A stretch of DNA of 64,000 nt from Lunularia cruciata (lineage: Eukaryota; Streptophyta; Marchantiopsida; Lunulariales; Lunulariaceae). Every line of letters starts with the position of its first letter. Position 1 is the stretch's first letter. Positions 47,149 to 59,003 of the stretch are shown one piece after another. The stretch covers positions 40,997,473 to 41,061,472 of the forward strand of contig OX419758.1 in assembly GCA_948567375.1 (NCBI GenBank), read 5' to 3'. Below the pieces are notes generated by a model, which saw nothing but the letters and a program-made list of their open reading frames with translations, had not been told where the DNA came from and ran no database searches. Both the position numbers and the translations under genes were made by a program.

Positions 47149-48965
47149 ATGGCCATGGCAGCGACAGGAACGATGGCGTCCCTCGCGGGATCTATGAAGG
47201 GATTGACATTGAGCTCTTGCTCGAGCTCGATGTTCATGAACGGGGGAGAGACCAGCGGATTGTGCCAGCAATTCATCGTCAGCTCCCCCGTGAACCAACC
47301 GCTTACAATTGAAGCTGCTCACAAGAAGGGAGCTGGTTCGACTAAGAACGGTCGTGATTCCATTGCCAAGAGGTTGGGAGTGAAGATTTATGGTGATCAG
47401 CCCGCCAAGCCTGGGTGTATTATCGTTCGCCAACGTGGAACCAAGGTGTGTTTGTGCTTAGCTTTGGAAGTCTTCTGGTGGGATTGGAATGGGGATGGGG
47501 ATGGGCTGTTTTGTCGCCTGCTGCTTAGAGCTATCTGTGCTTCTTTTTTCCTCATTCCCTCTGGCACTTAAAGGAATTTTTTGTGGGGCTCGTGCTGCCC
47601 TTTGCTGCTTGATTTAATGCCTTACCTCAGTATATGGGTGAAGAGTGTGACAGGCCCCAGAGCAGATGTTGTTTGTTGTTATTGCTCCCTGGGTGGAATT
47701 GCTTAATGGTTTTGTTGTGCTGTGTCTGAAATTCGCGAGGAGCTACTTAGTCCCTTTCGCTGGGGCTGTCTGATGTGCCCTTTTAGGAATGCTCTTAGGA
47801 ATGCCGGACCTCGGTGAAGTTTGATGACGTCCACCTATGCGAGAAATTATTAACCCTGCTTTTGCTGGTTGTGATGATAGTTCCACGCCGGAAAGAATGT
47901 CGGAATTGGAAGGGACTACACCATCTACTCCTTGATTGACGGTTTGGTCAAGTTTGAGAAGTTGGGCCCCGATAGGAAGCAGGTAAGCTTTCTTGTAGTT
48001 AACGTATTTCCTTCTCATCGGAAGTCGCTCTCACGCAGTTCCGGGTATCACCCCCCTAATATCGTTTCCGAGATCCATATGTGGTTTCCATATTTTCTAT
48101 GGATTGACTCAAGGAGAAGTGCAAATGCCTCAAGGTCAGTCTTAGCATTGTTGTACTGGAGCTCACTGGGAATTGCTCTCATAAACAGACCTGACAGAAA
48201 GAATGGAAGGGCCTGGTACTGAAGATAAAGCATGGGTTCTCGGTATGTGAAATTGTTACCAAGGAGGGGCCTGAGGTAGTTAGATGCCGGTAATGTCACC
48301 TTCGAATTGAACTTAGTTTTTACCTTTCAAGATTTAGTGATAGGAGGAAAATTATCAAAACCAAGCTGCGTGTTTGAACATTACGTGTATGGGGCAGCAG
48401 ATATAGAAGCATCCTTACTAATTCATGGTCCCCTAGAATATTCGCCAGGGTTCCCTGATTCTATGATCTAAGTGTGTGAAGAGTTTCCTGATAGTCTTCT
48501 AGAAACAATATGTCCATGTGAATCTCTTACGATTGCGGACGGTGAGTGCACTTTGTCTGATATATGCTGGCGGAACATATGTCGACATTTGTTCCAAAGC
48601 AATAGCGTGAAAGTAAAGCTATGAACGAGTTCTATGTACAATGTCCTTCAAAGCATGAGAAGGTTCTAGAGTGCCGCGTATTGAGCTCCCATGCAGTTAG
48701 GGTTGAAATTAACGTGTTTTTTGGTTTGCACTCTCCTTATTTGCAGATCAGTGTGTACCCCAACCTTGTTGAGAAAGTAGAGAACCCCAACAGTAGGAGA
48801 GTAAAGAGGCGGGAGGAATTCAGAGAGAAGAGGGAGAAGAGAAAAGCTTTCCAGCTATCTAAGTTCTTCGCAGATTCAGGACTTGTCCTAGCTGAAGGTT
48901 CCTCAGAGGAGTTTGTCCTCGCTTCCGTCCCAGAGGAGACAGAGGAAGAAACTGCCCAATGCTAG
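47149..48965 (+). CDS. RPL27: Chloroplast 50S ribosomal protein bL27c, 3 exons, 205 residues
   Basis: Nuclear-encoded plastid ribosomal protein; in the bacterial homologue the N-terminus reaches the peptidyl transferase centre. Exons 47149-47445, 47881-47982 and 48747-48965 have GT-AG junctions, all in phase 0. Residues 1-55 are a Ser/Met-rich plastid transit peptide. The mature part opens [16 protein letters not shown] and continues with [11 protein letters not shown] and [20 protein letters not shown]. Exon 2 supplies [21 protein letters not shown]. The C-terminus is a charged plant-type extension ([19 protein letters not shown] and an acidic tail). Length fits plant homologues of about 200 residues. 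The start is the first ATG of the frame; MAMAATG is typical. Confidence 0.95.
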
Positions 48966-51900
48966 TTCAGGTCATCTATCATTTTTTAGAGCACCGTGTA
49001 TTTCAGTTGACTTCTCACCATTAGGAGAGGCTCTTCTTTGTATACCAACATTCTATATTGTTAGGAAATGTAAAAGACCAATTCGTCTGGATAAGAATTT
49101 TTCTTTGTCCTCTGCTTTCTCTCTTCCAGTTGCTTGTCTTCGAGTTTGAACAAGAGCCTATGAGACTGGTTCTTGTAGAGGATCGTGTGTTGCAGATGAA
49201 TGGACTTATTACCCTCTTGTTTCTATCTGACACGCATGAAGCTACAGGGCAAGATGAAAATCTAGGGAAGAAGCCAAAATTTGCGAAAGTTCTTCGAGTA
49301 ATCTTCGCTGTGAAGGTCGAGCTAGAAAGTTCAAGATATTAGAAATTCCACAGAAGGACCAAGAGTGGAGGGTGGGACTGGACTTTCTGGAGTTCATAGT
49401 ACCCTCATCAAGAACGTTGTCCTCGAGCAGAGCAGAGATAACTCCGATAACAAGTCCTCAAGCTAAGTGTTGCTCGTGGAAGCTCCTGGGCCTAATCTCT
49501 CGAAGGTGAAGTGACCTTGAGTCTGCTTCGACTAAAAAGTTGCCAGGCCCGGAGCAAGTCACCACCCATCAGAGTCCTTGCCTTATCCTTGGCATGGAGG
49601 AATTTACGATAGTTGGATCTTCAAAGAATAATACTTATACGAATGTGGCTCAATCAAGGGCAGGAAAGGCGTGGGTGATTGGCTTCTTATGTAAGGGGTT
49701 GACTTTACCATGACAACCTATGGAGAATGAAGCAATGTACCGTAATCTTTCGCTAACAGACGGGACTCGACACCGTACATCACATGTGACAGTGAATAGC
49801 TGTTCATGAACTCCAGCGACTAGGATACTGTGCCCAGATTCGTGGTTGTTAGCTGAGAGTTACGGAATCAACAATTCTAGATGGACCTCTTCATATTCCT
49901 TATCTGTAACATCACAGCATTTCTGTACGATTTTATTCGGACTGAATTTCAATTCAAGGTAGGGCAGCCTGGTTTTCAGAGATATTAGTCTCGGTGCTCC
50001 TTAGCGTCACAGTCTACGAACTCTTGAATCTCCTAGCTTTGAGCGGCTTGACTACCACGGACAACTGCCACCTAGGGCCTTAATTCCCGACTGGAAGCTG
50101 CACGATTTCAAACACCATACTCAATCTAAGACCCTTTCAAAACCTCAGGTGTCGCAGAGCTTTCTAAAGTCGGTGCACCTACAGGCCTGCTCTGCGGATG
50201 TTCGAAAGCACTGTACAAGGATTCAATGAAAACATGTGTCGGAAGAGAAATAGGATAAGAAAAATAAATCGCTCGTGCAACTTGTTACACTAGCCGAGGC
50301 AAAGTGCGGTTGAGTTTCAGCGGTAGCATCTGTTCTCTAACTATCGGCAGTTAACGAACGAGGAAATCAATGGTATCCTAGATTCAAGCCAGCCCGACTT
50401 TTGCCGGAACTCAGGTGAATTACCCCGACTTCCATCAATTGCTATTTATTCATCCCCGATGGATACCGTGCTCGCAAAGTTTCTATATTTCGTTGCTTGC
50501 AAACTCGAGAAATATTTGAAATAGCTTTGTAGCTTACTCTTTCCTCAGCAAGACGGGGTATGATAAAGCTTTTTAAGCCAGATAAGCCATCAAGCTGATA
50601 AGAGACGTACACTGAGGGACCTACAGCACGAACAGTGTGGTCCATCCTGGACGCCCTTCGCTCAATATAAGAACTCATTTTAATTGTTGATGATTGTCAG
50701 CTTATTACGTCTTCCTCTTTTACCATAGTAAATGGTTCAAGGTGGAGCTTCATTACATCCGTAATCCCTTCATTCAAACCTTTCTCTCATCCACACAGTT
50801 CTTCTCTCATCAAAGCATTCATCCTCTCTCCTTACAAGTCATCAGTCCTGGAATTCTATCACGGTGTTCTGCGGTACTCCAGTTAGTATTGCAAAACCAG
50901 TCCTGGTTCAGACTTTCTTAAACACAAGGTGATGTTTCATCCTTTGCCTCTTTACATTCTGATCGGACTAAAGGTTTGCACTTTTCCTTGATGTATTGAT
51001 AGTTTTTGCAAGCTTTATGTTATTTTCTAGTTGACACATCCATTCCTTGTACTACTAAGGCACGTCTTTGTTTGTGTCTTTGCTCTTTCTCTCAAATGGT
51101 GCAACTTCTTAGATTTAGCTCAACCTTGCATGAAGGCATTTTGACTTATATTGATTACTTTTCTCAATGAGGTATGGATATATTGTAGAAAATAGAAAAT
51201 TGAAGCAGATTTGTATGTGGTTCAAGATGATCAAGTTACAAACTCAGATGTTGTTGTTACAAATCCCACCTACAATGCAGTTTTGAAGAGAGTAATACAT
51301 GCATATTCTCTAGATGAGATGGAGTGACAAAGGCCAAGTTCTCCAAGTATAAAGGTATGTAACAAAGTTGCCTTTTTGTTCCTCTAGGTATCACGTTATA
51401 TATAGCAATAGATATAGCATTTGATACAAAAAATTTAGGAATTGCACAAGAGCTTAACATACTAGAGAAAATTACAATAACATTCCTATTTAATAATTTA
51501 CCTTAGATAGTGTATATCCATTATTTTGCAGAGAGTAGTAGCTAGTACAATTAATAAGAGAAAAATCACACTAGATGATACTTTTTTAGATGCTCTAGTT
51601 GCAGGTAGATTGTTTGAATTTACATAACTATATCGTACAATATGTAGTAGAACCTCTTTTTTGTAGTTAGATTGTTTGATTTACATAACTATATCATACA
51701 ATATGTAGTAGAACCTCTTTTGTGTTCTTCTGATGTTGGGGCTTATCACCATTTTACCTTGGATTTATTTTAGTTCTTGCTGTCTTTCTTGTTAGCGCTA
51801 TTTTAGCTCTTAGGTTGTATTATTGTAAGGCTAGATGAGTTTTCGTGTCTTCCTTGTTAGCTTATGCATGTTCGTTTCCTGTATTAAATATCATATTAGT

Positions 51901-52276
51901 CAATTTTACAACATACTCTTTGGTCTCCTTACTCTCTTCTTCTCGCCATCTTCATAATCAATTTTGCCAAAGCATAAAACTTCTTACCAATCAAAACTCT
52001 TGTGCTAGTTTGTACTCAATAAAACATGTTATCCATGCACTCTTTGCCTTTGTGGGATTGCTCATAAATAAACCCGTTTTTATAAAAAAATATTGAAACT
52101 ATCTTCAACTTCTCAAATATTCATCAGCGCCACTCGTAGGTGCTACGTGCTCGAAATTGAGACTTGCGCTGATTTTGCATAGATGCAAGGACAATGGTCA
52201 CTTTTTGCTGCTCGGCAGTTGTTCATCTAAGCATGTAGATTTGACAAATTCCTTAACTTTACCATTCAACTATGAC
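48966..52276. other. Intergenic region without recognised genes
   Basis: About 3.3 kb. The first few hundred bases must include the bL27c 3' UTR. An exact 40-base near-duplicate lies at 51610-51640 and 51665-51695 (GATTGTTTGATTTACATAACTATATC and variants). AT-rich DNA runs from 51400 to 52100. Reading frames such as 50442-50678 are isolated and resemble nothing known. Confidence 0.5.
51604..51725. repeat. Tandem duplication of about 59 bp
   Basis: The block TAGATTGTTTGA-TTTACATAACTATATC.TACAATATGTAGTAGAACCTCTTTT occurs twice in succession with few changes. Confidence 0.85.
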
Positions 52277-52474
52277 CTACACTGTTTCCTTGGGAGGAAA
52301 CTCGACTGGCTCTAACAAAATGTCCGGAAATGCTACTGGGTAACTTGATAGCTGAAGTAATGTGCCGTCAGTCACGCCTTCACCTTCCACGACAAGACCA
52401 AAGAGGGGCACGTTGCTGTTTGTAGATACCATTTCGTCTGGTGCTTGAAGACTCAGCACAAAACTTCCTTCCAT
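52277..52474 (-). other. Short ORF downstream of the PUR5 remnant
   Basis: A 65-codon minus-strand frame, MEGSFVLSLQAPDEM... with VVEGEGVTDGTLL. It lies where the last exon of the PUR5 gene would be expected. FVLSLQAPDEM and GEGV weakly resemble the end of AIR synthetase, and TSNMGNG in another frame just before resembles TFNMGIG. The link is tentative. Confidence 0.3.
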
Positions 52475-52665
52475 TTCCCATGTTGGAAGTTAAGAATATC
52501 TCAGCTTCCTCTTATCCAGGCTGATACAAGTGGGCAAAACTGTCATCAAGGAGCTCTCTGATAAAAGATTTGATAAGACACCAAAGCGAATTGAAACACT
52601 AACTTCACAGCTTAGAAATGATCACAGGTGTTTACTGCAGGTGTTCACTGCTTAGAAATGGTTAC

Positions 52666-52823
52666 CTTCTGTAACCAATTAAACATAGGAGGCACTTTCC
52701 AAGTACCGACTTTCACATTGGCATCTAGACCAAAAGAAAATTTTGCGGAATGTTACCGGTGAAACCCCCACCGGTGATGTGGGCAATGCCCTTCACTCCA
52801 CCTCTTGAGATCGATTCAAGGAT
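52666..52823 (-). pseudogene. PUR5: PUR5/PurM (AIR synthetase) exon remnant
   Basis: Phosphoribosylformylglycinamidine cyclo-ligase makes aminoimidazole ribotide in purine synthesis, in plastids in plants. On the minus strand this exon is flanked by an AG acceptor and a GT donor. It reads ILESISRGGVKGIAHITGGG and FTGNIPQ, then after a one-base shift GLDANVKVGTWKVPPMFNWLQK. Both stretches are hallmark PurM sequence. The shift falls in an AAAATTTT run (52737-52744), so a sequencing error is possible. No upstream exons are seen before the retroelement block at 53600, so the gene is at best a fragment. Confidence 0.7.
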
Positions 52824-53286
52824 CTGCCATCACCATTGGATAGCATCAAATTTAACATACATGAAACGAGACTGAAGATCACGGAACTTATTTCAACTGG
52901 ATAGGTACATTTATACTAAAACAACTTTTGGAACCGTTCGAGATAAAAACTGAGGAACAATTGATAAATGCCCCTGTAGTTTTCACCATTTTGAAATATA
53001 CGACTGGAAGTTAGTATAATTCGAAATATGCACTCGTTACTGTAAGACGCACTCCCAAATAAATTGTTCTTGTATGTCTTTAACAGTGAATCCTATGTTC
53101 TGGTTTTGTTTCTTTCCGTTCAGTGAGTGTCAAGTTGCAGTAAACCGATGCTCCTTAGGAGAACCGGCTTCCAAGTATATATTATTCACTGCTTCTTGGG
53201 GGACTCTCCCCAAGAGTCCGTTCGAACTTCTTCTTGAACCTCGCTGGAAATATGAATACATCCATCGAAAGTACATCGTAAACTGG

Positions 53287-53310
53287 CGTGTTGGAACGCG
53301 TTCCAACACG
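53287..53310. repeat. Perfect 24 bp palindrome
   Basis: CGTGTTGGAACG followed directly by its reverse complement. In intergenic DNA between the PUR5 remnant and the retroelements. Confidence 0.85.
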
Positions 53311-53639
53311 ACGAAGACCGAGCGATATACCAAAAGATGCTATTCATGAGGAATCATAAACCACGATCCAAAACTTTTAACATATACAAGAACCTTAACA
53401 TAAACAGGAATGAATGGGTTAGAGATACGTCCCACAAGAAAGAGACTGCGTCTTCAGGAACCGAGGGTATATTTGCAATTATATGAACTTACTTGGGCAT
53501 GTTTCAAAAGTGTGAGAACTACAACTACAAGAAAGAGACTGCAAGGTATTTATCAAAACTAAAAACTAAGCTTCTTAACATATACTGCTGTGGGTGCAAG
53601 AAGAGCCTCTCCAATCGTTTCTGGCCTTCACTAAATGGC

Positions 53640-54480
53640 AAGGAGTGAAGTGAAGAAGCTCCATTCTTGGCAAGAACCTTGTCAACAAGATGTCATGCCA
53701 TTTGTATCATCTTACATAGATTACTCGGACTCTAGAGTAGTAGTGTTGATAGTCAAAAGTATTTTGGCAGTTACTCTAGATTCCTTATTGATGGTCAGAT
53801 TTTGTGCTCGGTGTACTGACTACATGGTGGAGCACACCATCACTTGCATTGTCTGCATAATTGGATGTGGTCAACATGACCATTAGGGTTGGAGACTAGG
53901 GGGGTATACTTTTAAAGTGAAGCTCTAGAGAACTCACTTCTTTGATGTTGAGCCTTCGAGTTCTTGGCTATGGTGTATAGAGGCCGGCGAGTGGCACTTG
54001 GATTCTCTTAGCTAGAGTGGGTGTGGCTTGACTATAATCAATGCTCAACTGTTGGCAGATTATTGAGTGAGAGATCAAATATTGATCTGATTGAGTGTGA
54101 TTCGAGTTGTGTGAACAAATTGATTACATTAATGAAGCGAAGTGAGGGGAAATCAAGTGCATGAATTGAGGGTGTTTGTGGCATCTCTAAGCCTTGCTGA
54201 TAGTTGGTAGCTCAATTGTGGTCCAGATTTTCCTTGAGGGTGATCGTATGCATAAGGTCTACAAATTGATGTAAATTTGGCCGTGAGGCAGATAGTGTGC
54301 GGAAGGGCTGGCCAAAATTTCACTAAGAAGATAGTCAATTTTGAGCATTGGTGTTTGTTTGAGCTTAGGAGGTGAAAGCAAAGCCAATTCGGTGTGAGTT
54401 GAACTTAGCAAGTGAAATTGAAGGTGGAGTTGGGAACACATCCATATGAATTTGTGATTTGGAGAACCATGTCTTTTCAA
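53640..54480 (-). pseudogene. gypsy G1-family fragment: pre-pol ORF and leader
   Basis: 53684-53968 matches 5870-6150, including the MAKNSKAQHQR start. 53978-54112 matches 12204-12346. Because these parts are contiguous here, this copy shows the G1 family before X insertion. The minus-strand frames at 54153-54480 probably belong to the leader. The boundary with the plus-strand element G4 is not clear. Confidence 0.65.
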
Positions 54481-54608
54481 TTTGGCTCAAGTGGAGAGTT
54501 AGTGGAGGATTTAGCGGTCAGTCAACTTTAGGGATTTGTGTCAAATTTACATTAGATTTTGGCTTGATTTGGAGGAGCTTGGCCAGATTTAGAGGAGATT
54601 TGCTAGAT

Positions 54609-54722
54609 TTGGAGAGGGTTCAAAGTGGCAAGAAGAAAGGCTTCATTTGGCTGAATTTCACAAAATTTGGAGAGGGTTCAAAGTGGCAAGAAGAAAGGCC
54701 TCATCTGGCTGAATTTTGGCAT
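54609..54722 (+). repeat. 57 bp tandem duplication in the G4 5' region
   Basis: TTGGAGAGGGTTCAAAGTGG is found at about 54609 and 54665, with CAAGAAGAAAGGC following in both. A multiple of three long, so a frame crosses it, but no known protein results. Confidence 0.85.
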
Positions 54723-55689
54723 TTAGAGGCTTTGTTTGTGGCATAGAGCTGTGGGCTATGAGAGGCTACTAAGGTCTAGAAGGGCCACCAAGCCAACTTG
54801 CTGGCGTGAGGCTAGCTAGTTTAGAGTAGTTTTTGGTCATTATTTGGCAAAATCTGCACACCTTGCTAGATTGTGCACGATAGGATTTGACCCTAGATTG
54901 TGCAAACAATAGGGTTTGATCATTAGATCTCTGGTTCTTAGACCATTTTCCTAGCCAATTGGTCCACCCTCACTTGTTATCCTAGTGACTGCTCCACTAT
55001 TATCTATACACGTGTAGCTTTGGCTAGGAGAGACAGTTTGATCCAATTCTTGGAGATCTTGGTAGCTTAGGAAGTAAATAACTTGTATTATATCAAATGC
55101 CAAATGGTAGTAGAGTCATTCCAAAGTTGATTTATGATATGGAAGATTTTTGTATAGATTTCTTCTGATTGGAACCTCTCCATTCTCTACTTCTTGTTTG
55201 TGCATAATGTTTGTATGAGGCACCTTGACTTTAGAGCATTGGTGCTCTAGTGTGCTCTTGGTAGTGAGGCTAGAGTGATGACCAGTCAAACTACCTATGT
55301 TTCTCTCCGGTGAGGTAGGAAGTGATGACTTGCAGACCGTGAAAATGCATGTTTTGATTGTAGGTTACAAGTTTCCCTTTCTCCTAGTGTAGTTGTTGTA
55401 GTTAGAGGTACATTAGTGGGTGACGTTTGGTTGGTGGTGTTGGCATTTGCGGTGGTTACGATTGCAGGTTGTAGTTTCTAGTTACTTTGTCTTTGATGGA
55501 GTTCTTTGGGGATTCTGGAGGAGATAGCATTCCAATATGCAATAGGTTTACCCAAAGTGGTACTTGATATCAACATGTATCTCAAGTCCTAATGAAGGAA
55601 GAGATTGACCCTGAGTTGGAGTTTGACACAAGAGTTGATTTAGTTGAGAGTGCACTTGGCGTGTCCACACCATTGTTGTAGGACATGGA

Positions 55690-57325
55690 CAGAATTTATG
55701 GGGCCTCCAAGCATTACTTTGGTATAATAGGTACCATTGAGTTGGATGACTTCATCCAAGAGTTTGATAGTTGGTATGATCTGTAGTAGATGTAGGACTT
55801 GACTTTGTTCACATCCTTCATGGCATGGAAAGGGTTATTTCAACACTTAGAGGGTCCACCGATGGACGACTACCATGAGTTTAGGAGAGCTCACTTGGAG
55901 GAGATTGAACTATGGAGATAGTATTGGTTTCCAAACTATATCTCCATCACTTCAAGCTTGTTTTCTAGGAGGAGATGGCTATACCCATGATTTCTAGCTC
56001 TAGTAGCATTGGTGGATCTCTTGAAGATGGTGCTACTATGAGGTGGTGTAGTATCAGGGTTTAACTCCATGGTGGAGTTCTTCTGATGTTTGAGGCAAAA
56101 CTACCAAGGAGTGCGGATTGACAAGTTGAGGAGCTTGCATGAGTTCTAGAAAACGACTAGAGAGAGCCTATACAAGGCATACACTTGCATGAGATGGCTT
56201 ATCAGTTTTACTTGAGGAGTTACTAAGGCCTAGGTAGTCCAGTTTTGGTTTGGAATACTAGACAAAGAGTTGCGGCATAGAGTTTATAATGGTACATTAT
56301 TATAGGCTACTTCACCTACTTTGGTGATAGTCTTTGTTTGGCTGAGCATATTGAGCTCAACATGGTGGAAGAGAGAGTAGTGACATCTGGATTTGCTAGG
56401 GAGACATCATCTACAATTATTACTTCTTCCAAAGTGTAGTAGAGTGCACCATGTCATGTTGGTTTTCAAGGATAAGATGGATTGTGAGCCGGCCTGTCTC
56501 TCACTCAGGATGAACCTCTGATGGCTATTATGGTAGCGCACCATGGACTAAGAAGGCAAGGAACCCCAACTCCATCATACTCCTCCAAGGCTAACACTCC
56601 AAGACTCAAGACATTGCTCACTAGAGAATTCAATGAGAGAGAGATAGTTGCAAATGAAAGGATAATGAATACATCCTTGACCCTTGTTTATATACTTGTG
56701 AAATAGTTACACACTAAAGTTACTATTTACCAAAGTAACTCAAGTTACTAGGCTAAAAGTAAAGTAAAGTCAAAAACTATAAAGGAATATCTATCCACAT
56801 GGGCATATTCCACTAAGCATGTGATCTTATCTTGACCCAACAACTAAGTCAAGGATTCCTTAACATGGGCTATCCTTAGACTATAGAAGAATCCAAAACA
56901 AAAAGGCTTGCGGGCCCAAGAGTTCTCAACTATTTCCTCAAAGCCAAACACCTAAGAATAATACCAAGTCAACACACTAGAATCCATGATAGTGGTGCTA
57001 ATCTTTTCCACTTCCTCTAAAGTAAGGTCCCCTCTATCTTAGCTATGACTAACTTTAGCTAATCATGACTAATGTAGAAATATCCTTTATCTATATAAAT
57101 AATATCTCTCAAGTACTTTTTATACTAAGCTAAATATCACAATACCACACATGTGTACAAATGGGTGTTACAAGACAACCTAGATCCTATGGAGTGAGTA
57201 GAAGGCCTAGTGTAGCTAGACCCTTACCTTGATTTTTGGGTCAACAATAACCAATGAGTAGAGGTGTTGCGTGTTGGACTTGTGGTGGACCTCACCACCA
57301 AAAAGAGTGCACTTAGGGTAATGGA
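55690..57325 (+). pseudogene. gag of G4 with CCHC knuckle, split by solo LTR-C
   Basis: Degenerate plus-strand gag: FIQEFDSWYDL and FMAWKGLFQHLEGPPMDDY open the domain. VVQFWFGILDKELRHRVY and LSILSS-type sequence close it before the LTR-C at 56483. After the LTR the frame resumes with PRSYGVSRRP and a knuckle CWTCGGPHHQKEC (CX2CX4HX3C, one residue short of the usual spacing). Many stops. Linkage across the LTR is clear because gag and knuckle are normally adjacent. Confidence 0.65.
56483..57172 (-). repeat. LTR-C, copy 2, inside the G4 gag (690 bp)
   Basis: Aligns end to end with 12347-13038. Gag coding continues on both sides, so it is a solo LTR. The flanks TGGAT and AGACA do not match, so the target duplication has decayed or the LTR came from recombination between elements. 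Confidence 0.85.
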
Positions 57326-57443
57326 CCTAATACCTCTGGTGCATCATAGCCAACATAAAGACATTTTGAGCATTGCCACATTTTGGTCACATTAGTGACC
57401 GATGTTTTGATCTACACTTAGAGTTACAGAGTGATAAGGTTGT

Positions 57444-57854
57444 TGTAAAAGACCAAGACTGAGGAGAGAAATAGGAGAATGGAAATGCACATTGGGATGC
57501 TTGAATGAGGGAAAACTTTGAATGCCTAGCATAAACTTTGGCTTTGGTATTTTTAGGTAGCATACAAAGCCCTTGAGAAGCTTCTCAAGAAGCTTCCCCA
57601 AGCCGCTTTCTTAGAGTGAAAGCCAAGATAACTAGGAAGCTTGTCAAGAAGCTTTCTTCTAGAAGCCGCCTTCTTGGCGTGCAAGCTAAGCTAGTTAGAA
57701 GCTTCTAGAAGCTACTTGCTTGGAGCACAAGTTAACTGGTTGGGAAGATTCCTAAGAAGCTTCCTAGATGCTTTTAGAATATTCTAGGCTAATTTAGCTT
57801 ATTCTCTACTTTGGTAGCCTTACTAACTATGTTGCTAAACTCCATATTGTTACA
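57444..57854 (-). repeat. LTR-B, 3' LTR copy (411 bp)
   Basis: TGTAAAAG to TTGTTACA, aligned with 19337-19761. It keeps the GAAGCTTC clusters, including a perfect three-module run GAA-TTC-GAA at 57698-57710. The TATA box seen in the other copy is mutated here (CCTAAAAATA near 57550-57559). Confidence 0.9.
57698..57710. promoter_or_regulatory. Perfect three-module heat-shock element in LTR-B
   Basis: AGAAGCTTCTAGAAG has GAA, TTC and GAA at 5 bp steps, matching the nGAAnnTTCnnGAAn consensus without error. Other GAAnnTTC pairs flank it. Binding by heat-shock factors is inferred. Confidence 0.55.
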
Positions 57855-57866
57855 TATTCCCCCACC
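57855..57866 (-). promoter_or_regulatory. Polypurine tract before 3' LTR-B
   Basis: Minus strand GGTGGGGGAATA directly before the LTR, the primer site for plus-strand DNA synthesis. Confidence 0.7.
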
Positions 57867-57884
57867 GCTAGTTGGTGATATCCT

Positions 57885-58990
57885 CATCGTCATTGAAGCT
57901 TCAAACTCCTAGATGGCCGTCTGTGCAATTTGGAGGTGAGAAAGAGGTTCCCATGTGGCATCATGAAGGGGATACCCTTTCCAAAGGACCTTGTACTTTG
58001 TATGTTGTTGGCATCCTTGTTGAATGTGTCAACGCGCAAGGATACAATCAACTTCGTACGGCTCATGATCATTGATAGGGATAGGAGGAGGAGGAGGTTG
58101 GACTCATGAGGAAAAAGAAGAGAGGTTAGGAACAAAGGGTTTCAACTTGGAAACATGAAAGACAGGATGGATGCACATATGACGAGGCAAGGCAAGTCAA
58201 TAAGCAACAAGAGAGACAATTTGGGTGACATCAAAAGGTCCTATCCAATTAGGGGCAAGTTTACAAACTTGGGTATCAAGTGGGAGGGGTATATTACTAG
58301 AGGATAGCATAACTTTATCACCGACTTCAAACGTGAGATCACAACGATGGTGGTATGCATATTGTTTTTTTATGATTCTAAGCAACAAGGAGGTGAGATT
58401 TGGCTTGTTGGAGAGATTTGGATATGGTGGTCAAGAAGGTTGAAGTATGAAGGACCTGAGACGGGGGAGGAGCAAGAAGGGAATCTAGGACAAGTGGATC
58501 TTGGCCAAAATTGAGAAAGAAAGGAGAAAATCCGGTGCTTGCTTGTTTAGAATTGTTGTATGCAAACTCCGCAGCTGTAAGACATCCATCCCAATTGGTA
58601 TGGTGAATGTTGATGAAGGCACAAAGCATATCTTCCAAGGTGCAATTTTCATGTTCAGTTTGTCCATCAGTTTGAGAATGATAGGCTGTGGACAAAGCAA
58701 GCTTGGTGCCAAGAATCAGGAAGAGGGCTTGCCAAAACTTTTTAGTGAAGCAAGGATCACGGTTGGAGATGAGTACACGTGGCATCCCATGATGTTTGAT
58801 TACATTATCAAAGTAGAGTTGCACCAAGGTTGGAGCATCCACAATATCAACCATTGGTGCCAAATGGATTTTCTTATTAAGTTTATCTACAAACACCACA
58901 ATTGCTATGTGATCTTGTTATGTCTTGGGCAAGGAGGTGATGAGATCTAAGCTCACATGTTCCTAACGAGTAGTTGGAATGGGAAGAGTA
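57885..58990 (-). pseudogene. Chromovirus integrase with C-terminal chromodomain
   Basis: Core at 58899-58378: MVFVDKLNKKIHLAP, LISNRDPCF (second catalytic Asp is Asn), STAYHSQTDGQTE with the third acidic residue, and EFAYNNSKQASTGFSPF. The C-terminal domain at 58388-58197 has FEVGDKVMLSSSNIPL and KLAPNWIGPFDV. IHPVFHVSKLKPF then leads to a chromodomain at about 58065-57900, read with one stop: YEVDCILAR, KYKVLWKGYP and DATWEP. Chromodomains target integration to marked chromatin in chromoviruses. Frame changes make it inactive. Confidence 0.88.
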
Positions 58991-59003
58991 GTTAAAGCAG
59001 AGA

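Larger units (their letters stand above)
57444..59003 (-). mobile_element. Chromovirus fragment with 3' LTR-B, integrase and chromodomain
   Basis: Minus-strand 3' part of a gypsy chromovirus, same LTR family as G3. It consists of LTR-B (57444-57854), polypurine tract (57855-57866), chromodomain and integrase (to about 58990). It breaks off near 59003 where G4 coding resumes. Positions 58940-58990 match the first 60 bases of the window, so the integrases of this fragment and G1 are related. Confidence 0.85.

Noticed and set aside
46765-47276. Minus-strand ORFs overlapping the start of bL27c
   Set aside because: They overlap the L27 promoter and exon 1 antisense and resemble nothing known.
48048-48299. 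83-codon minus-strand ORF in bL27c intron 2
   Set aside because: Protein-like composition but no family recognised, and no supporting neighbours. Could be a retroelement scrap; not annotated.
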